A DNA stretch of 64,000 nt, from positions 15,564,501-15,628,500 of the forward strand of contig OZ019759.1 of NCBI GenBank assembly GCA_947034885.2. Direction: 5' to 3'. A model generated the notes under the pieces. The model was not told where the DNA came from. It made no database searches and was given only the letters and a program-made list of their open reading frames with translations. This DNA is from Thuidium tamariscinum (taxonomy: Eukaryota > Streptophyta > Bryopsida > Hypnales > Thuidiaceae). The translations under genes and the position numbers were made by a program. How positions within the stretch are numbered: the first letter of the stretch is position 1; each line of letters starts with the position of its first letter. Positions 1-13,400 of the stretch are shown piece after piece.

Positions 1-700
1 AGGGAATCCAAGTTTGAATTCTTACACTATAATATCTTCCCAAGCCATAGCAAAGAAAAGGTTTACATCTTCAAAATGCTCATTGAAGGACCTAGAAGTA
101 GAGTCGACTTGATGAGGCACATGCAACTTGGAGGTGATCTAGAGAATGTGTAGATAATGTTTGACCATGCAAAGCACATGAACAATTGACCACCATGGCT
201 TGCCACGTGTACAACTTTCATTACAAGAAAGAAATGACTATTGCAGTTTGTAGCATGCAATCAAAAGAAACGAAGATCCAAGTGTAATTTTGAAGGTTGT
301 TGAACGCTAAAGTAGAGAAAAACGGAGTGCGTATGCCATATTTTAAGGATTTCATGGTAGATAGTGCTATGGTCAATTGGAATGCAATTTGCATTGTTTA
401 TGGTAGTGGTTGTGCAAATGAGGTCTTAAAAAATCATGAGAGGGCTTGTTTACTACATAGGAATAATTCACTTACAAAAGCACATCAAGTAAACATTCCA
501 ACAATAGTACATTACATTATATAAATAATACAAAGAATCAAAGACTTTGAATGAAGCAAAGACATGCTCTCTTGCAATTAGGTCATGGTGATTTTTATGT
601 AGAGTTGTAAGTGAAGATTCACTTCATCACTTGGATCACTGGCTTGCATTTTGGCATATTTAGTATTTACAATGGAGAGGCTTCATGACAATGATAACTG
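1..700 (+). pseudogene. Decayed transposase-like fragment, 5' end off window
   Basis: The plus strand carries a broken translation in which short blocks are recognisable. One reads ACHVYNFHYKKEMTIAVC near 195-265, and another reads FKDFMVDSAMVNWNAICIVY around 340-405. The order and spacing of these blocks match a transposase-like family I remember from repeat-rich plant genomes (FKGFMADSAQANWNAV type). The DSA block is a plausible catalytic-core segment. Later pieces reading near 'LAFWH..Y..W' at about 630-680 keep the same order but contain stops. The longest open part is 297-524, 75 codons. Family assignment is from memory of the motif and is not proven. There is no intact gene here, and the 5' part lies outside the window. 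Confidence 0.5.
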
Positions 701-3059
701 AATCTTCTTTTGGTATTGAAGATATTTTTTTATTCTATTAGAAATTGAGGACTAGAGATTTGAATTTGATAGTGGAAGAATTTTTTTCATAACTAGATCT
801 AATTAGTGAAATATTTTAGTACAAGTGATTGAAAATTTATGGTAATAAGAATTTGAAAGGTTCCAAAATGGAACTAGTATGGGCCATCACTTTGACATCC
901 GTCAGATCTGACAGCTCTAAGTGTACCTTCATTTTCAACTCCTACTTCGGATAGCTTCTAGTAATGACCATTTTGAATCATGTTCTAGTTGAAGATATAA
1001 TCCTTCACTATTTTTATTCTTATATAAAAAAAATTGTATTTAGAATCCATTGGATTTGATGGTTCTAAATATCTCTAATCATTGCATTCTATAAGTGGTA
1101 CCTTGGAGTTTAGAGCAACTTTGACAACCTACTTCAAGGTACAATCTTATTGGATTTTTAATCTCATATACAAAATTAGGATACTACAAATTTCTTAAAT
1201 TCTAGTTATTTATCCTTTTCAATTATACTCTTTTAGACCTAAAACCTTATACTAAAATGCTTGCAACTATGCAAAGTAATTTGAAATATAATTGGCATGA
1301 CAATAGTGTTTTCATTTCGTACTCATTTCTTACTATAATTGGATTTGTAGGGTCTCACTTTAGAAAAAATGATGTATATGCTTTTCTATAATTTGTTTAA
1401 AATGGTATATAACAAGTGGCTATAAATGTTAGGAAGAAGAAAAAACAATTTGTTTGATGCATCTTGTTTTGACAATATTTGCACCTTGGATGCAAATGAC
1501 AAACTACCAAATATACCTAAGCAGATATGCATTAGGGTCAAGATCATCAAAGGGAGGAATTGAAGTTGAGAGTTGCAAGATGCAACGGATGCCTCAAAAA
1601 AATTGGAAAAGTATTGAATACATTGCCAAAAGCACATGGCGTGGGAACTTGAGTACCACATCTGGAAGGAGAAGAATTTTTGGAAGCACAAAGAAGACAC
1701 TTGATGTACCTATTGGTGATGTAAGAGATTAATATAGACCAAACAAAGTCAATTTTTTGTAGCCCTACATTCAAATATGGTCTAAAAAGGTTATAAAAGA
1801 TAAAATAAAAGGTACTCAAAATCACAATGTCAATCTTCTCTACTATGTGACGTCTTGTAGTATGCAAATGTGATTGTAACACATTGAAATGGCATATTGC
1901 AAGGATCAAATACAAATTGAATGCAAGATGCTTTGCTCAACAATAGACATCAAAAATCAAGTGTACTTCAAGGATTGCAAAGGATAGAAAGGAAACCCAA
2001 GCTCCAATATATCATGGTAGAAAATAAGAGTTTTGAACTAAGAAAGAGGTGGTGGATTTCTGGTTTTGTTAGAATGACATTGAATGATGTATAGAAGGCA
2101 CAAAGAAGAAGTGAGTCATTGATTAGCGAGAGCTACTTGAAATTTATCCTATACTAATACGGACCAATCTCAATCGAGAGAAAACTTTACTCTTATAGAA
2201 TGTAAGTTTTTGCCCCCACGACTGACCCACATTATTACCAACTAAATTCTTTACAGTGGCTAAAATTTTTGAGCTTGTCTTTTTCAACCAATCATGTCTA
2301 CCAAATCTAAATGCACATCCAATAGTGAAGAACAACCAAACAATTAAAAGACTTGCAAATGATCCAACTAAAGAACAATAAAACAAATGGAAAAGTGTTG
2401 GAAATATTAGAGGACAAATTCTAGAAGTAATCTTTATACCTCTTCTAGGACTTGGTGCAATAGTGGTGTTGGAGACTAGGATGGAGTGAAATAAAAATGT
2501 ATATCAAGTGACAATTGGTATATTTCCTATATGTATAAGCTCTAATTTTATCAGTATAGTGGTGTCCATTGTCAAAAGAAAAGTGCAATGTGTAAATTGT
2601 AAGCACTTATACTATTTTTATAGGTACTCTGTGGATATTCATGATGACAAATTCATTTATGCACTTAGATATAACTTCAATGACTTGAAGCTATTTCTAC
2701 TTCAAGCAGAGATCATCATTGTTTCCAAGTAGGTATGGTTAGTTTTTGGTGTGTATTACATTCATATTGTATTTCTTTACATATAGTGCAATTGAAATGA
2801 TATATTCTAATTTTGAAGGCATCTTTTTTGGCATGTGTTTCTATTTTTTGACCTTTTTTTAATTCACTCACTTTTGGAATTGTCCATATACATTCCGGGT
2901 AGTGAAAAAAATACAATTTACTATTGGAATGTGATACAAGTCTTTGTATTTAAAGTGGTTGGCATATTCATTGCTATGGTTCAGAAACAAATTTCCTAAA
3001 CTCTAAATACATAGGACTAAACAATAATTGCTCCAAAGTAGAGGATTCTATGACAATCC
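701..3059. other. A/T-rich spacer without recognisable gene
   Basis: Only short ORFs on both strands, none with a recognisable domain. The overlapping ORFs around 1386-1915 run on both strands and show no family motif. I see no tRNA, rRNA or clear repeat in this stretch. Confidence 0.5.
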
Positions 3060-3432
3060 ACGATTATAGGAGGCACGGTCATAGGTACCAAAATTTACTA
3101 TAAATAGTAAAAAATTTGTTCTAATTTTTGAAAAAGTCAACCCAAAACAAAATTCAACTAAAATTTCTCCAAAAAAAGGTACTTCAGGCTCACCGCTCAC
3201 AAGCTCACCGCTCCACGCTCGAGCGCTAGCGTCGTTGCTTGGTACAAGGGACTCTTTTTTAATTGAACGTACAAGTTAAATTAAAGTAGAATGATTGTGA
3301 ATGGGATCCACGATTAGGAATAATTGCTACAACAAATTTTTTTTCACATGAACTTACAAGTTATATTTATTTCAATGCATGACAAGGGTTCTTTTTTGAA
3401 GGTAATTGCTACATCGATTTGTTTTTTAATTC

Positions 3433-3461
3433 AACCCTAAAACCTAAACCCTAAACCCTAC
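3433..3461. repeat. Short telomere-like CCCTAAA run
   Basis: Imperfect head-to-tail copies of the plant telomere unit CCCTAAA, about four units with variation. It is too short to be a telomere. It is better read as a telo-box-like or interstitial motif, and no function is implied. Confidence 0.4.
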
Positions 3462-3519
3462 ACTCTTAGAACCCTTAAACCTGAGAAACCAAGGAGTTGG
3501 AGGCTTGAACTTCATTGCG

Positions 3520-4005
3520 TTGGCGCTACTCAAGGCGTGGATGTTAGGTGAGGGCGCAAACTCCAAGGCGTGGACTCCATGGTGCATACCAAATCTTGGT
3601 ACACAAATGTGGATGAACTGAAAAGTAGGTTGACCTTCAACATGGGATCCCTTCTTCTTCCTATTTATTGGTCTTGGAAGATGGTGTCCTTTTTTTTCAT
3701 GGAAACAGGAAACCATTAAATTTAGTCACACCTTGTTTTAGATTCCTCGTATTTATGGAGAGACAAGAACGCTTTCTCTCACCAATGTTTTCGTTGAATC
3801 GGCTATATCAGGGTGCAGACGCAGGGCGTGGACTTCAGGGCAGACAATTTAGAGAGGCTGAGGAACTTGAGAGTGCGCAACTGAATCACAGACTCCATGG
3901 CACGGACTTGAAGTCAGGGCGCGGACTCTAGGGCGTGGACTTGAACTCAAGGTGCGGATTCCAGGGTGTGGACTTGAATCAAGGCGTAGACTCTAGGGCG
4001 CGGAC
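3520..4005. repeat. Degenerate short repeat with GGCGTGGACT core
   Basis: The core 'gggcgtggact', with variants such as 'gggcgcggact' and 'ggtgcggatt', recurs roughly every 20-40 bases, most densely at 3870-4005. Related 'gggcgNggacg' words recur in the G-rich promoter spacer of the other element copy (51.7-51.95 kb). No ORF of note runs through it. Confidence 0.5.
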
Positions 4006-4399
4006 GTGCTTGTACAGTACAGGAAGCAGGACTTTGAAATGTGCTTGGCCATGAGATCCTTCAATCCTTTCTTTTCTTGGAGCGGAGGAACCAATAATTT
4101 TAGCAAAAACAACTTGTTTTAGATTCCAACAAGACCATGAAAGCAAGATGCCAAAATAAAGAACTCAACGGACTAAGATTTGGAAGAAACTTCATGGAAG
4201 AGCATGTCCCCTTCGTTGTGGTGGAAGATGTCGTTCCTTACTTCTTCTAACACTTCAAACTACTTTGAACCAAAAAATATTTTATGTTGTAAAAAAATAA
4301 CTCTAAATTCTTTGATTTAGGAAATTTTTAGGACATTTTGAGGAAATATTTAGGAAATGTATTGAACTAGATAAAAAGGTAAAACTTAATTTGTTTAAA

Positions 4400-7300
4400 A
4401 TGAAAGAAATAGTAGGGATGTAAAAAAAATTCTAGACCTTCAATACACCACTTGAATTTTTAATTCCATCATCCCTTTTCCAATTTTTTTTGGCATCATA
4501 AGCAAAACTATCCCATCCTAAGTCAATTCCATTTTTTTATTTCTTATTTCATTTCCTTTTCCATTTTTCTTGCTTCATTAATTAGCAGAACTCTTCTATT
4601 TTTTCCCTCCAATGCTAAAATTCTTTTATGCTAAGTCATTGTCATTCCTTTTTTGTTAAATCATTTTATCTCCTTGTTTTTTGGGCTTCATTCCTAAAAC
4701 TCTTGCATCCAAATTGAATGCCAATTTTTTTTTGTCATTCCCTTTCCTATTTTTTTCCCATTAATTAGCAAAACTCTCCAACTCCAACTCTATGCCATTT
4801 TTTTTGTTGCATCATTCTCTCTCTTTTTTTTTTCCTTCATTTCTGAAACTCTCCCATCCTAGCCTATAGTTATTCTTTTTTTTCGGTTGATTCATTTTTT
4901 TTTCTATTTTTGTTTGCTTTAGTAATTAGCAATACTACCCTAAATCCATTTCAAAGCCATTCTTTTTGTAATTCCATCATTCCCTTGCTTTTTTCTTTGG
5001 CCTTCATTTCTAAAACTCTTTCATCCAAAGTCATAGCCAAATGTTCTTTTTTGGTTCCATCATTCCTTTCTCTATTTTTTATGGTTCATTATTTACCAAG
5101 ATTCTTTTAGTCCAACTCCATGATGATCTTTATTTGTTGAATCATTCCCTTCCCCTTTCATTTGGCTTATTTCCTACAGTTCTCCAATACGCACTCGAAG
5201 CCATTATTTAATTTTGGCTTATTTCCTAAAGTTTAGTAAACCCCAAGTCAAAACCACTATTTTTGTGTTCCATCATTCCCTTACCTTTTTTTGTTTTTGC
5301 TTCATTCCTGACACTCTTCCATTAAGTCCTCAAACACTTCCATTTCAACTGAATGCCATTTGTTTTTTATTCCACCATTCCCTTTCCAGGTTTTCATTTT
5401 TATTGGGCTTCATTAATTTTTGGAACTCTTTTATCCTAATTAGCAATACCAATATTTATTTGTTGAATCATTCCATTACCTTTCCTAAATTTTTTTGGCT
5501 TCATTGATTACCAAATCTCTTTCATCCAACCTCAATGTCATTCTTTTTTTTGTACCACCAACCCCTTTACTACTTTTTTTCCTTTATTCTTTAGCAAAAC
5601 TTGTACATGTAACTCAATACCATTCCTTTTTTTGTCCATCATTCTCCTTTTTATTTTTTTTAGATCCTAAACCAAACTCTTTTCCATCTTAACTCATTGC
5701 CCAACTCATTGTCATTTTCTTTTGTTCCGTCAATCTTTTTTCTAATTTTTTTATTCATTAGAAAAACTCTTCCATCCCAACTCAATAATAAATGTTTTTT
5801 ATGGTAACAAATTGGAGTATTTCCATTCGCTTTCTATTTCTCATTTAAAAAAATAGGTAATCAAACACACTATTTGTTTCATATCTCTTTCACATTTTTT
5901 TATTTTATTAAGAACATTTAAAATGCACTTTTATTCCAACTGAATGACGTTTTCTTTCCTTCCCTAATTTTTTTCATTGACTGGAAATGAATCCTACTCC
6001 AATTCAACGACTTTTCATATCATTCCCTAAATGTTTTTATCACTGAATCCTATTCCAACTCAATGACATTTTACTTCACTAATTTGAAGTCAATCAATTT
6101 TATTTTTTCATCACTAATTTTTTTAATGTTTTGGTAACCATTTTTTATTAAATATGTACCTATTTCCATTCCAATTTAATCATCCCTATTTACTTTTCCC
6201 ATTTTTTTGTGCTTTGGTTAACAATATACTTCCATTCCAATTCTAGCAATTACCTCAAAGTAAATTCAAGGATTAGTGTTTGGGATTTAGGATGAATCAC
6301 TCTAACTTGTAAGTATAGTTTAGAATCATACCCAAATAAAATTTATGAAAGCTTGGGTCACTCCATCCCTCTTTTGAGGGCACTGATTTTAAAAGCACTT
6401 ACATTCCAAGTCAAGGCTATTTTTTTTTGTTGGATTCATTCCATTTCCTTTTTTTCTTTGCTTAATTAGCAAAATTGTTCCATCCCAAGTTATACAAAGA
6501 ATAAATGGCATTATTATTGCCTTCCTAAATTTTTTCCAACTCAATGCCATTCATTTTTCATTGATCATTACCTTCCTAGTTTTTTGGTGCTTAATTAGCA
6601 AAATTGTTCCATCCCAACCTAAGACAATTTAATTTTTTTATTCACTAAACCCTTTATAATTTTTTTTTGTTTGATTTGCAAGATTATTTTATCCCAACTC
6701 AATGCCGGGTTTTTTTTGGATATCATTCCTTTCCTAATTGTTTTTGGCTTTATTTGAAACATTATCCCATGCCATCCGAATGCCCTTTATTTCTTGTATA
6801 TCATTCCCCCCCTATTTTTTGGGGGCTTGATTAGCAAAATTGTTCCATTCCACCGCAATGTCCTTTATTTTTTGTATATCATTCAATTCCAATTTTTTTT
6901 GGCTTGATTAGCAAAACTCTTACATTCCAAGTCAAGGACATTTAGTTTTGTGGTACCCAAAATCAGTGATAAATTTTTTTCTACGATATTAAATTGAAGT
7001 CTTTCCATTCTTTTCACATGTCATATACACAAAATAGGTAAAGAAAGAAAATGAAGTTAAAGGCTATCATATGCATTAGAAAATAAAGATTGGCAATTAA
7101 CACCTTGCATTACATCTTGTGCACAAAAATTTTAATCCTTTATGCATGGTATATGGGACATTTAATTAGGGACAAAAGCATTTTATTTCCTTCCTTTTTT
7201 TTGCTTATCATTGATTAGCAATGCAAAGTTTCTTAAGGTAATTTTTCCTCCTTCTATTTTCTTTTCTTTTGCTTGGATTCCTAAACATTTAATGTTTGAA

Positions 7301-7560
7301 AATCCTTCTCACCTTAACCTTTGTTTTTCCAGTCATTGATTGGAAATATACTTTTCCCCCTTCTTTTTTCATTTTTTTTGGATGGTATCTCAACTCAATG
7401 CCATTTATTTATTTTCTTTAATTAATAACATTTGAAATGTGTTTTTTTTCCAATATAATGACACTTATTGTCCTTCCCTAATTTTATTCATTGATTGGAA
7501 AATGGAAATGAATCATAGTACAATACTCCAATTCAATGACATTTCATTTCATGATATAAA
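4400..7560. repeat. Degenerate T-rich satellite array, unit about 65-75 bp
   Basis: A long tract of imperfect units. Each unit holds a 'cattccctttcc..tttttt' part, then 'ttggcttcattaattagcaa', then 'aactcttccatcccaactca', then 'atgccatt'. Units vary in length and content, so this is an old array. The reverse complement of the same unit fills 54.05-55.64 kb. ORFs here are low-complexity Phe/Leu/Ser runs and are not genes. Confidence 0.7.
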
Positions 7561-7861
7561 TATTTTTATATGTATGAAGTCGTTTCAAATGAATATGTGC
7601 AAAAAATAAATGAAGTGATTTTGGGCAAAACAATTCAAAACAAAATAATATATATTTCATATATGTCATGTAATACAGAGTTGGAAAAGTACATGACGAG
7701 GTTACCATGACCATGACACCATCTAAAAATGCATGTGCCAATATCTAATATAGCTAACAATTTGTATTGCTGAGATCAAAATTCTATAAGCCTATATAAT
7801 GCTAAGAAAATAAGTCTTCTAAAAAAACATAAGTTCATTAGCTAAACACTAAAAACTGTAC

Positions 7862-9290
7862 TTAGTCAATGTTCATTGGACTGCTTGCACTGCCACTTGG
7901 GCCAACCTCATTGTCATGTGTCCCTGCAATGACGGGAAGGTCTTCATCTGAGCCTAAACAAAGTCTATGAACTGTGGATTGAGTTTTCCGTGTTGGTCCA
8001 TCTTCTTCCAATACAGCCTTCAAGATTTGTGATTGTCTGAGGTTCTCAAGACATTGGCAAGTTCTCGGGCTATATTGTTCAAGCAAGAAGTCCATCCCTT
8101 CATTTCGAAAGGTTTCTTGCCACTCTGACTCCAATAGTTGAGTGAGTTCAATAGGGTCAGGCATGTCAATGTTGTCCACTATACAAATCCCATCGTCGAT
8201 AATAATACAAATTCCATCAACACCCACAACCATTCTCTAGGATGAGGTCCAAATTGGAAGTTCTGCCCAACCTCGTTCCAATGCCCATTGAAGCATTGGT
8301 AGAAGAAATTCCATTGTCCTTGGTTGAACTTGTCTTTCATTGGAATCAAGTGGTGACACACCTCTACAATTTGAGCCGGATCTCTTTCCCAACCCCATTC
8401 GGTACAAAGGTGTTGCTTTTCCAACGAATGGATGTTTAATTTTCAACTCCACACCAAGTCTATTCCTCACTTTTGTGAATGATTAGGGGCATTTTGAGCA
8501 TTGAATTCCCAATGTGGTGGCATGTAGGGAACTAATCCAAACAACTCATAGAAGCGCTCATGGAAAGGAGCTTTGCATAATGAACACCGTCGACGAACAA
8601 TCATCAAGCTAATCAGACAGAATGGATGGTACAAGTGTTCACACGTGCTTAGGTGCATTCAACCTTCAGGGCCAAATGGATTTAGATAAATGGGATACGT
8701 TGTACCATCATACACATAGGTTGAAGGACTTGGCCACAATAATAGTGGATTGCCGTTATGGTCAAGGGAAGAGCCAACTTCATTCTTGAAATCCTAACCG
8801 TGTTTGGACTAATTAATGGTTGTCAGTCCACCACTAATGTCTTCGGTCACCATTTCATCCATGTTGAAAAGATCATCCACAAGGGCCCACGATGTCAACC
8901 AAAAACCCTCTCCTGATTGTGTGCGCCATAATTGTTGTCAATTTTTTTGAATTTTGATACCATTTGTCAAGTCTTGTTAATAGTGAAGACACATGCCATC
9001 TTCCATTGGTAATATTGCTCCATCAATGTATACAATTGATTTTTCAATCTCAAATTGTTTACAAGTGCGTCCGTCAATTAGGTGCTCTGGTCAACTGGAT
9101 TTGTTGCAAATGCATTCGTGGGTAATTCTCCAAAGGACAATGAATCATCTTGAGTACCCGGTGTTGCACCAACTTCAATATGTTGAACGGAAATTTCAAA
9201 ATTGTTTGAAGGCCCTTGCGCTTCCCCTCGTAAATCTTGACCATCATTGGCCAATGTGGCTGCCTGAAGAGCCTGCCGAAGTACCTTCAT
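7862..9290 (-). pseudogene. Degenerate RING-type gene remnant
   Basis: The best block is at 8658-8467. There a C-x-H-x2-H-x2-C half (reading TCEHLYHPFC) is followed by C-x2-C (RRRCSLCKAPFHERF), as in the second half of a RING/RING-H2 zinc finger. The same frame continues upstream through TGA at 8661-8659 (reading YVYDGTTYPIYLNPFGPEG before the stop) and through further TAG stops to about 8890. A Gln/Asn-rich piece at 9290-9078 may be the N-terminal part. Two other frames at 8470-8179 (block WGWERDPAQIVEVCHHLIP) and 8233-7862 may be C-terminal exons or frameshifted parts. The HxYHPFC pattern resembles the first RING of the split gene at 29.3 kb. It is not functional as it stands, and the exon structure is unresolved. 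Confidence 0.45.
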
Positions 9291-9370
9291 CTCATGTTGT
9301 TGTTAACTTATAATATTGTTCTTCTCTTGGATTTCTTCCCTGGGTCCAAGCATGCTTGGGGTACCCCATG

Positions 9371-10445
9371 TTTGCTGTCACAACCCCACAGGAACTGAAT
9401 ATACCAATTTTGGAGATGAATATCTCAATACAAAATTTGCTTTAGAAAGAAATGAAGTATTGTATACAAACCTTAAGATGAGGTGATTGATTTGTATAAA
9501 CAACTTGAGAGAAATGTTTTATAAAGGCTATGTTTCATTGTCCTGAATCCCAATCAGGAATGGTGTCACAATTTTTTTTTGGACTTCAAGAATGCAAAAG
9601 GTATTTCAAAACATTCTCAAAAGCTGTAGAATTTATTTGTAGGAGTTAGACAACACTTGGAGACTTCGGCAAATGTGCCAAAATACAATATAATGCCTTG
9701 AATTTTTTTATTTCTTGATTGGAAATCAGGAATCATTAGGTTTACCGGGCTACGCATGCCAGAAATGTCAGAAAGTCCTATTTTTTCTATTTTTTTTTTG
9801 CAAGTAGATCTCAGGGCCCTTTTGCAAATGCTCATGTCCTTTAAGAATAGGAATACTACAAATTTATATTGCTACAGCAAGAAACTTTGTTACAACAATT
9901 TCAGGAGTATTCCAAACATTTCGAATCAGTTCCTGTGTTAGTAGCTTATATCTCGGGAAAGTGGAACAGAAGTTGGTGGAAAGTGGACAATCGGGACTGT
10001 CCATTTTGATTTCAACATTGTAAGGTGAGGATGTCATCTTTATGCTATTTCTTTTTTTGGATTTGCCGCCTCTCTCCTCCGCCAGTTTGCCACACTTTCT
10101 TCGTCACGTTCAAGTTCCGATTGTGCACTCCATTTTTTGTGGTTTTTTGGTTTCATTGTTGGTATTAGCTTCTTCAAGGTATGTTTTTTCTTAACAATTC
10201 CTGTTGCACATCTAAATTCTTGATAGATGTGTTGGATTGCATACTCAGTTCTTGTTTTAGTTGGCATTTTTGTGTATTTTTGCTAAACAGTAGTCTATTG
10301 TAGGTGTTTAAGTATTAGAATAAAAAAGACATTTTAAAAAAAAAATTTGTTTACAGAACTTAAGTACTGATTAGTATGACATCTTCTTTGTAGGTGATCT
10401 TGCATTTATTAATGAGATACCTACATCGTTTAGAAGGATTTACAG
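9371..10445. other. Spacer upstream of transposase gene
   Basis: No recognisable coding sequence. The AG at 10444-10445 looks like a splice acceptor (tttagaaggatttacag), so an upstream exon of the transposase gene may lie in this stretch. I could not identify it. Confidence 0.35.
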
Positions 10446-13400
10446 TTGCTACTGAGGAGTGCCATAGCTAATGTACGGAATAGAAAAGCATTAGGGGAGG
10501 GTACACGACGTAGATTGCAAGACATGACAAGCATCCGTGCTAAAGCAACTGAGAGGAAAAGGAAATGGAGAGCTACAGAGAGAGAAAGGGTCCAAGCTTT
10601 GCAAGCGACAGAGCAATTTGAGACAGATTGTGAAGCACAATCACTGCAGAGGATGGCCTCAAAGCATGCTCGGAAGCTTGGCTTTGATTTTGTTGCTAAT
10701 ACTTCAGGGAAGGGGTTACTATACCAAACTATGGTTTTAAAGAGTTTCTTACAACAACCTGTCTTGCAACCTGCTCTTCCAGAAGTTGTATCAAATGAAA
10801 AAAAATTCTTGCAATGTGCTCAAGTGTGTGAGAACTTAAAAGAGACATGGAACACATTGAAATATGCTAGGGGAATTGACCACCATAGAGCAAGAAATGT
10901 TGTAGAAGCTGCAATTGTTAATGATTGTAGCCAAATTTCAGCTCGAGGAATAGCCAGATGTTTGGGTATCAATGAAAAAAGTGTGAGAAGGGGATTTCAA
11001 AGGAGACACTTGATAAGTGCTGCACCAGGTGTCATTTGGGCCAATTGTGATCGTAGACGAAGATCTGATAGTTTGTCTCCAGAAGTTACAACCTCGATAA
11101 TGCAGTGGTGGATCAACCAAACAAAAGTAAGCCCCAACCGCAAGGATGTTGTCTTCAAAAGGACTGGAAAGCAATTGCAGACACATGCTCGACACCTTCT
11201 AGAGGAAAGCCAGGTACTACATTTGATTTCAAAATTTTTTTCTTCACATTTTTTTGATAGTAGAATAATTAGAACTTCTGATAATTCACTTTTTATAATT
11301 CTAAAAGTAATCTTCTCTTGTTATTTAATCATAAGAACTTCATAAGTTAATTTTAAATCCTAATTACTCTATAAAAATCAATTCAACAGCCTTATAGATG
11401 TCTTTTAAAAAATATTTTTTTACATTTTAAAACTATTTTTTAATTCATTACAGGTTTAGAATATATAGTTTTGAATGTATAATACAAAAGTTCTGGATGT
11501 TGAATCTTCATATGTTGAATTCCAATATCCTTTATATTATAGTACTTAGAATGTTGTTCCTGATTTCTCATTTTGCCTAGTATAGCAAAAAACCTTTGTA
11601 TAATTCTTGCTCAGGAGTTCCTATGCAAGTATATGTCTTGAAATTCCTTTGTTCTAGGGTTCCAAAAATCCTTCAACCAAAAAGTCTTGAAGGTAGTACT
11701 TGTCAGGAAAGGCTCTATGAGAAGGATTTTCCAAGGAAGTCCTAAGATTGATAAATGTCAAGGAAGTCCTAAGCATATACACTTTAAAGAAATCCTGAGA
11801 ATGATACATTTCAAGGAAGATCTAAGAATGATAAATTCCAAGGAACTCCTAAGAATGATAAATTCCAAGGAAGTCCTAAAAATAATAAATTTGAAGGAAA
11901 TCTTGAGAATGATAAATTCCAAGCAAGTCCTAAAAATGATAAATTCCAAGGAAGTCCTAAAAATGATGAATTTCAAGGAATTCCTAAGAATGATGAATTT
12001 CAAGGAAGTCCTAAAAATGATAAATTTAAGGAATTCCTAAGAATGATGAATTCCAAGGAAGTCCTAAAAATGATAAATTTCAAGGAATTCCTAAGAATGA
12101 TAAATTTCAAAGAAGTCCTAAAAATACCTACTCTTCTATAAAATCCTCAATCTATTAGTTTGCAAGGAAGTCCTTCAAAGGCATATCCTAAAGAATGTGT
12201 TACACTTTATACCACACTCCTTAGGAATTGCTGCATTGTACTTTCAAACAATTAGTTTTCATAACTAGGGGGATAAGCTAGCAGTTTATCATCCACATCC
12301 TGTTTTTTCATATGGAATTGACTCACTTGTATGTATCATTTAATGCTATGTTTTTTTTATATTGACAGCTAGACTTCTACACACGCTTCGTAGCTGCACA
12401 TCCAACTATGAATGTGGGTCTCCGAGCTTTTGAAAACTTGAAGCCTTACTTTGTATACAAGTTGAAGGATTTCAATTCTTGCTGCTGTAAGTGTCATCAA
12501 GAAATGATAGAGATCAAAGCTGGGTTCAATACAATGCGGAGCGTGGCAGTGCACTTGAAGGGAAAGGATTATACATGCCTTTGTGCTTGCTCTGACATTT
12601 GCGCAAGACCTGCACTTCAAAAGCCCACTACTGGTATGGTCTCTTGTCAAGCAAGTTCTCATACACATGACTCTATCACATCGTTGTGGGAATCTATTTT
12701 GTGCCCTCGAGAATCAGGCAGTAGTTGGTACAAGTTGGAGTGCATCAAGAGTGAATGTTCTCACTGTGGTCCTGGACTTCTAGAGCTGTGTCCCACCGAG
12801 TTAGACCCAAACAACCCAAACATCATGTCCTGGCGTTGTTTTGAGAAGGTTCAAGCTGGTTTCACCAAAGAAGGTGAGCCAAAACAAGTCATACGTTTAC
12901 AAGTCAAGCAAAGTACACCTAGAGTCTTTTTAGATTATGCTATGCCAAAAATGAAGGAATTTTTACTCCACAATTTCATTGTCCAATGGCAAGATAAAAA
13001 GTACAAACGTAGTATATCTATGCTTAAAAACAATGAGTGTTTGTCTTTGATAGATTTTGCTGAGAACTATTCTTTTAAAGGACAAAATGAAATTCAAGTT
13101 GAACATTGGTATAACTTCCAGATAACCATACTAGTACACATAACATATTGCTTGAATCCCTCTTTTGATCCATTATGTCCTGGTAGCAAAGAAGTCTTAA
13201 CAGAGTATTTTTATTATATATCTGATGACAAAAAACATGACAATGTTTTTGTCCAACATTGCATGCAACGTCATTGGAAGTATTTAATGGATAATAAGGT
13301 TAACATTACTAGACGCATAGTATGGAGTGATGGTTGTGCATCACAGTTTAAAGGGGCTCGTTCTTGGTTTCACATTGCCAGATATCCAAGCTTGGCAAAG

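Larger units (their letters stand above)
3060..9370. mobile_element. Repeated element copy 1 (inverted partner at 50.7-55.8 kb)
   Basis: Four landmarks occur here and again, in reverse complement and in the same relative order, near 50.7-55.8 kb. They are a 'cacggtcatagg' block (about 3075), 'ccgctcacaagctcac' (about 3191), the T-rich array (4.4-7.6 kb), and 'gggtccaagca..' followed by 'ttggggtacc' (9342-9364). This supports two copies of one large element in opposite orientation. Element ends, target duplications and class were not found, so the boundaries given are only the outermost shared landmarks. The gene content differs between copies: a RING-type remnant here, a kinase-like and a second gene there. 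Confidence 0.5.

Noticed and set aside
3433-3461. True telomere or chromosome end
   Set aside because: Only about four imperfect CCCTAAA units embedded in repeat DNA.
4910-5692. Phe/Leu-rich plus-strand ORFs as membrane proteins
   Set aside because: They are translations of the T-rich satellite array.
11687-12040. Repeat proteins on both strands of the 27-bp array
   Set aside because: The period is divisible by three, so ORFs arise automatically, and the tract lies within an intron.
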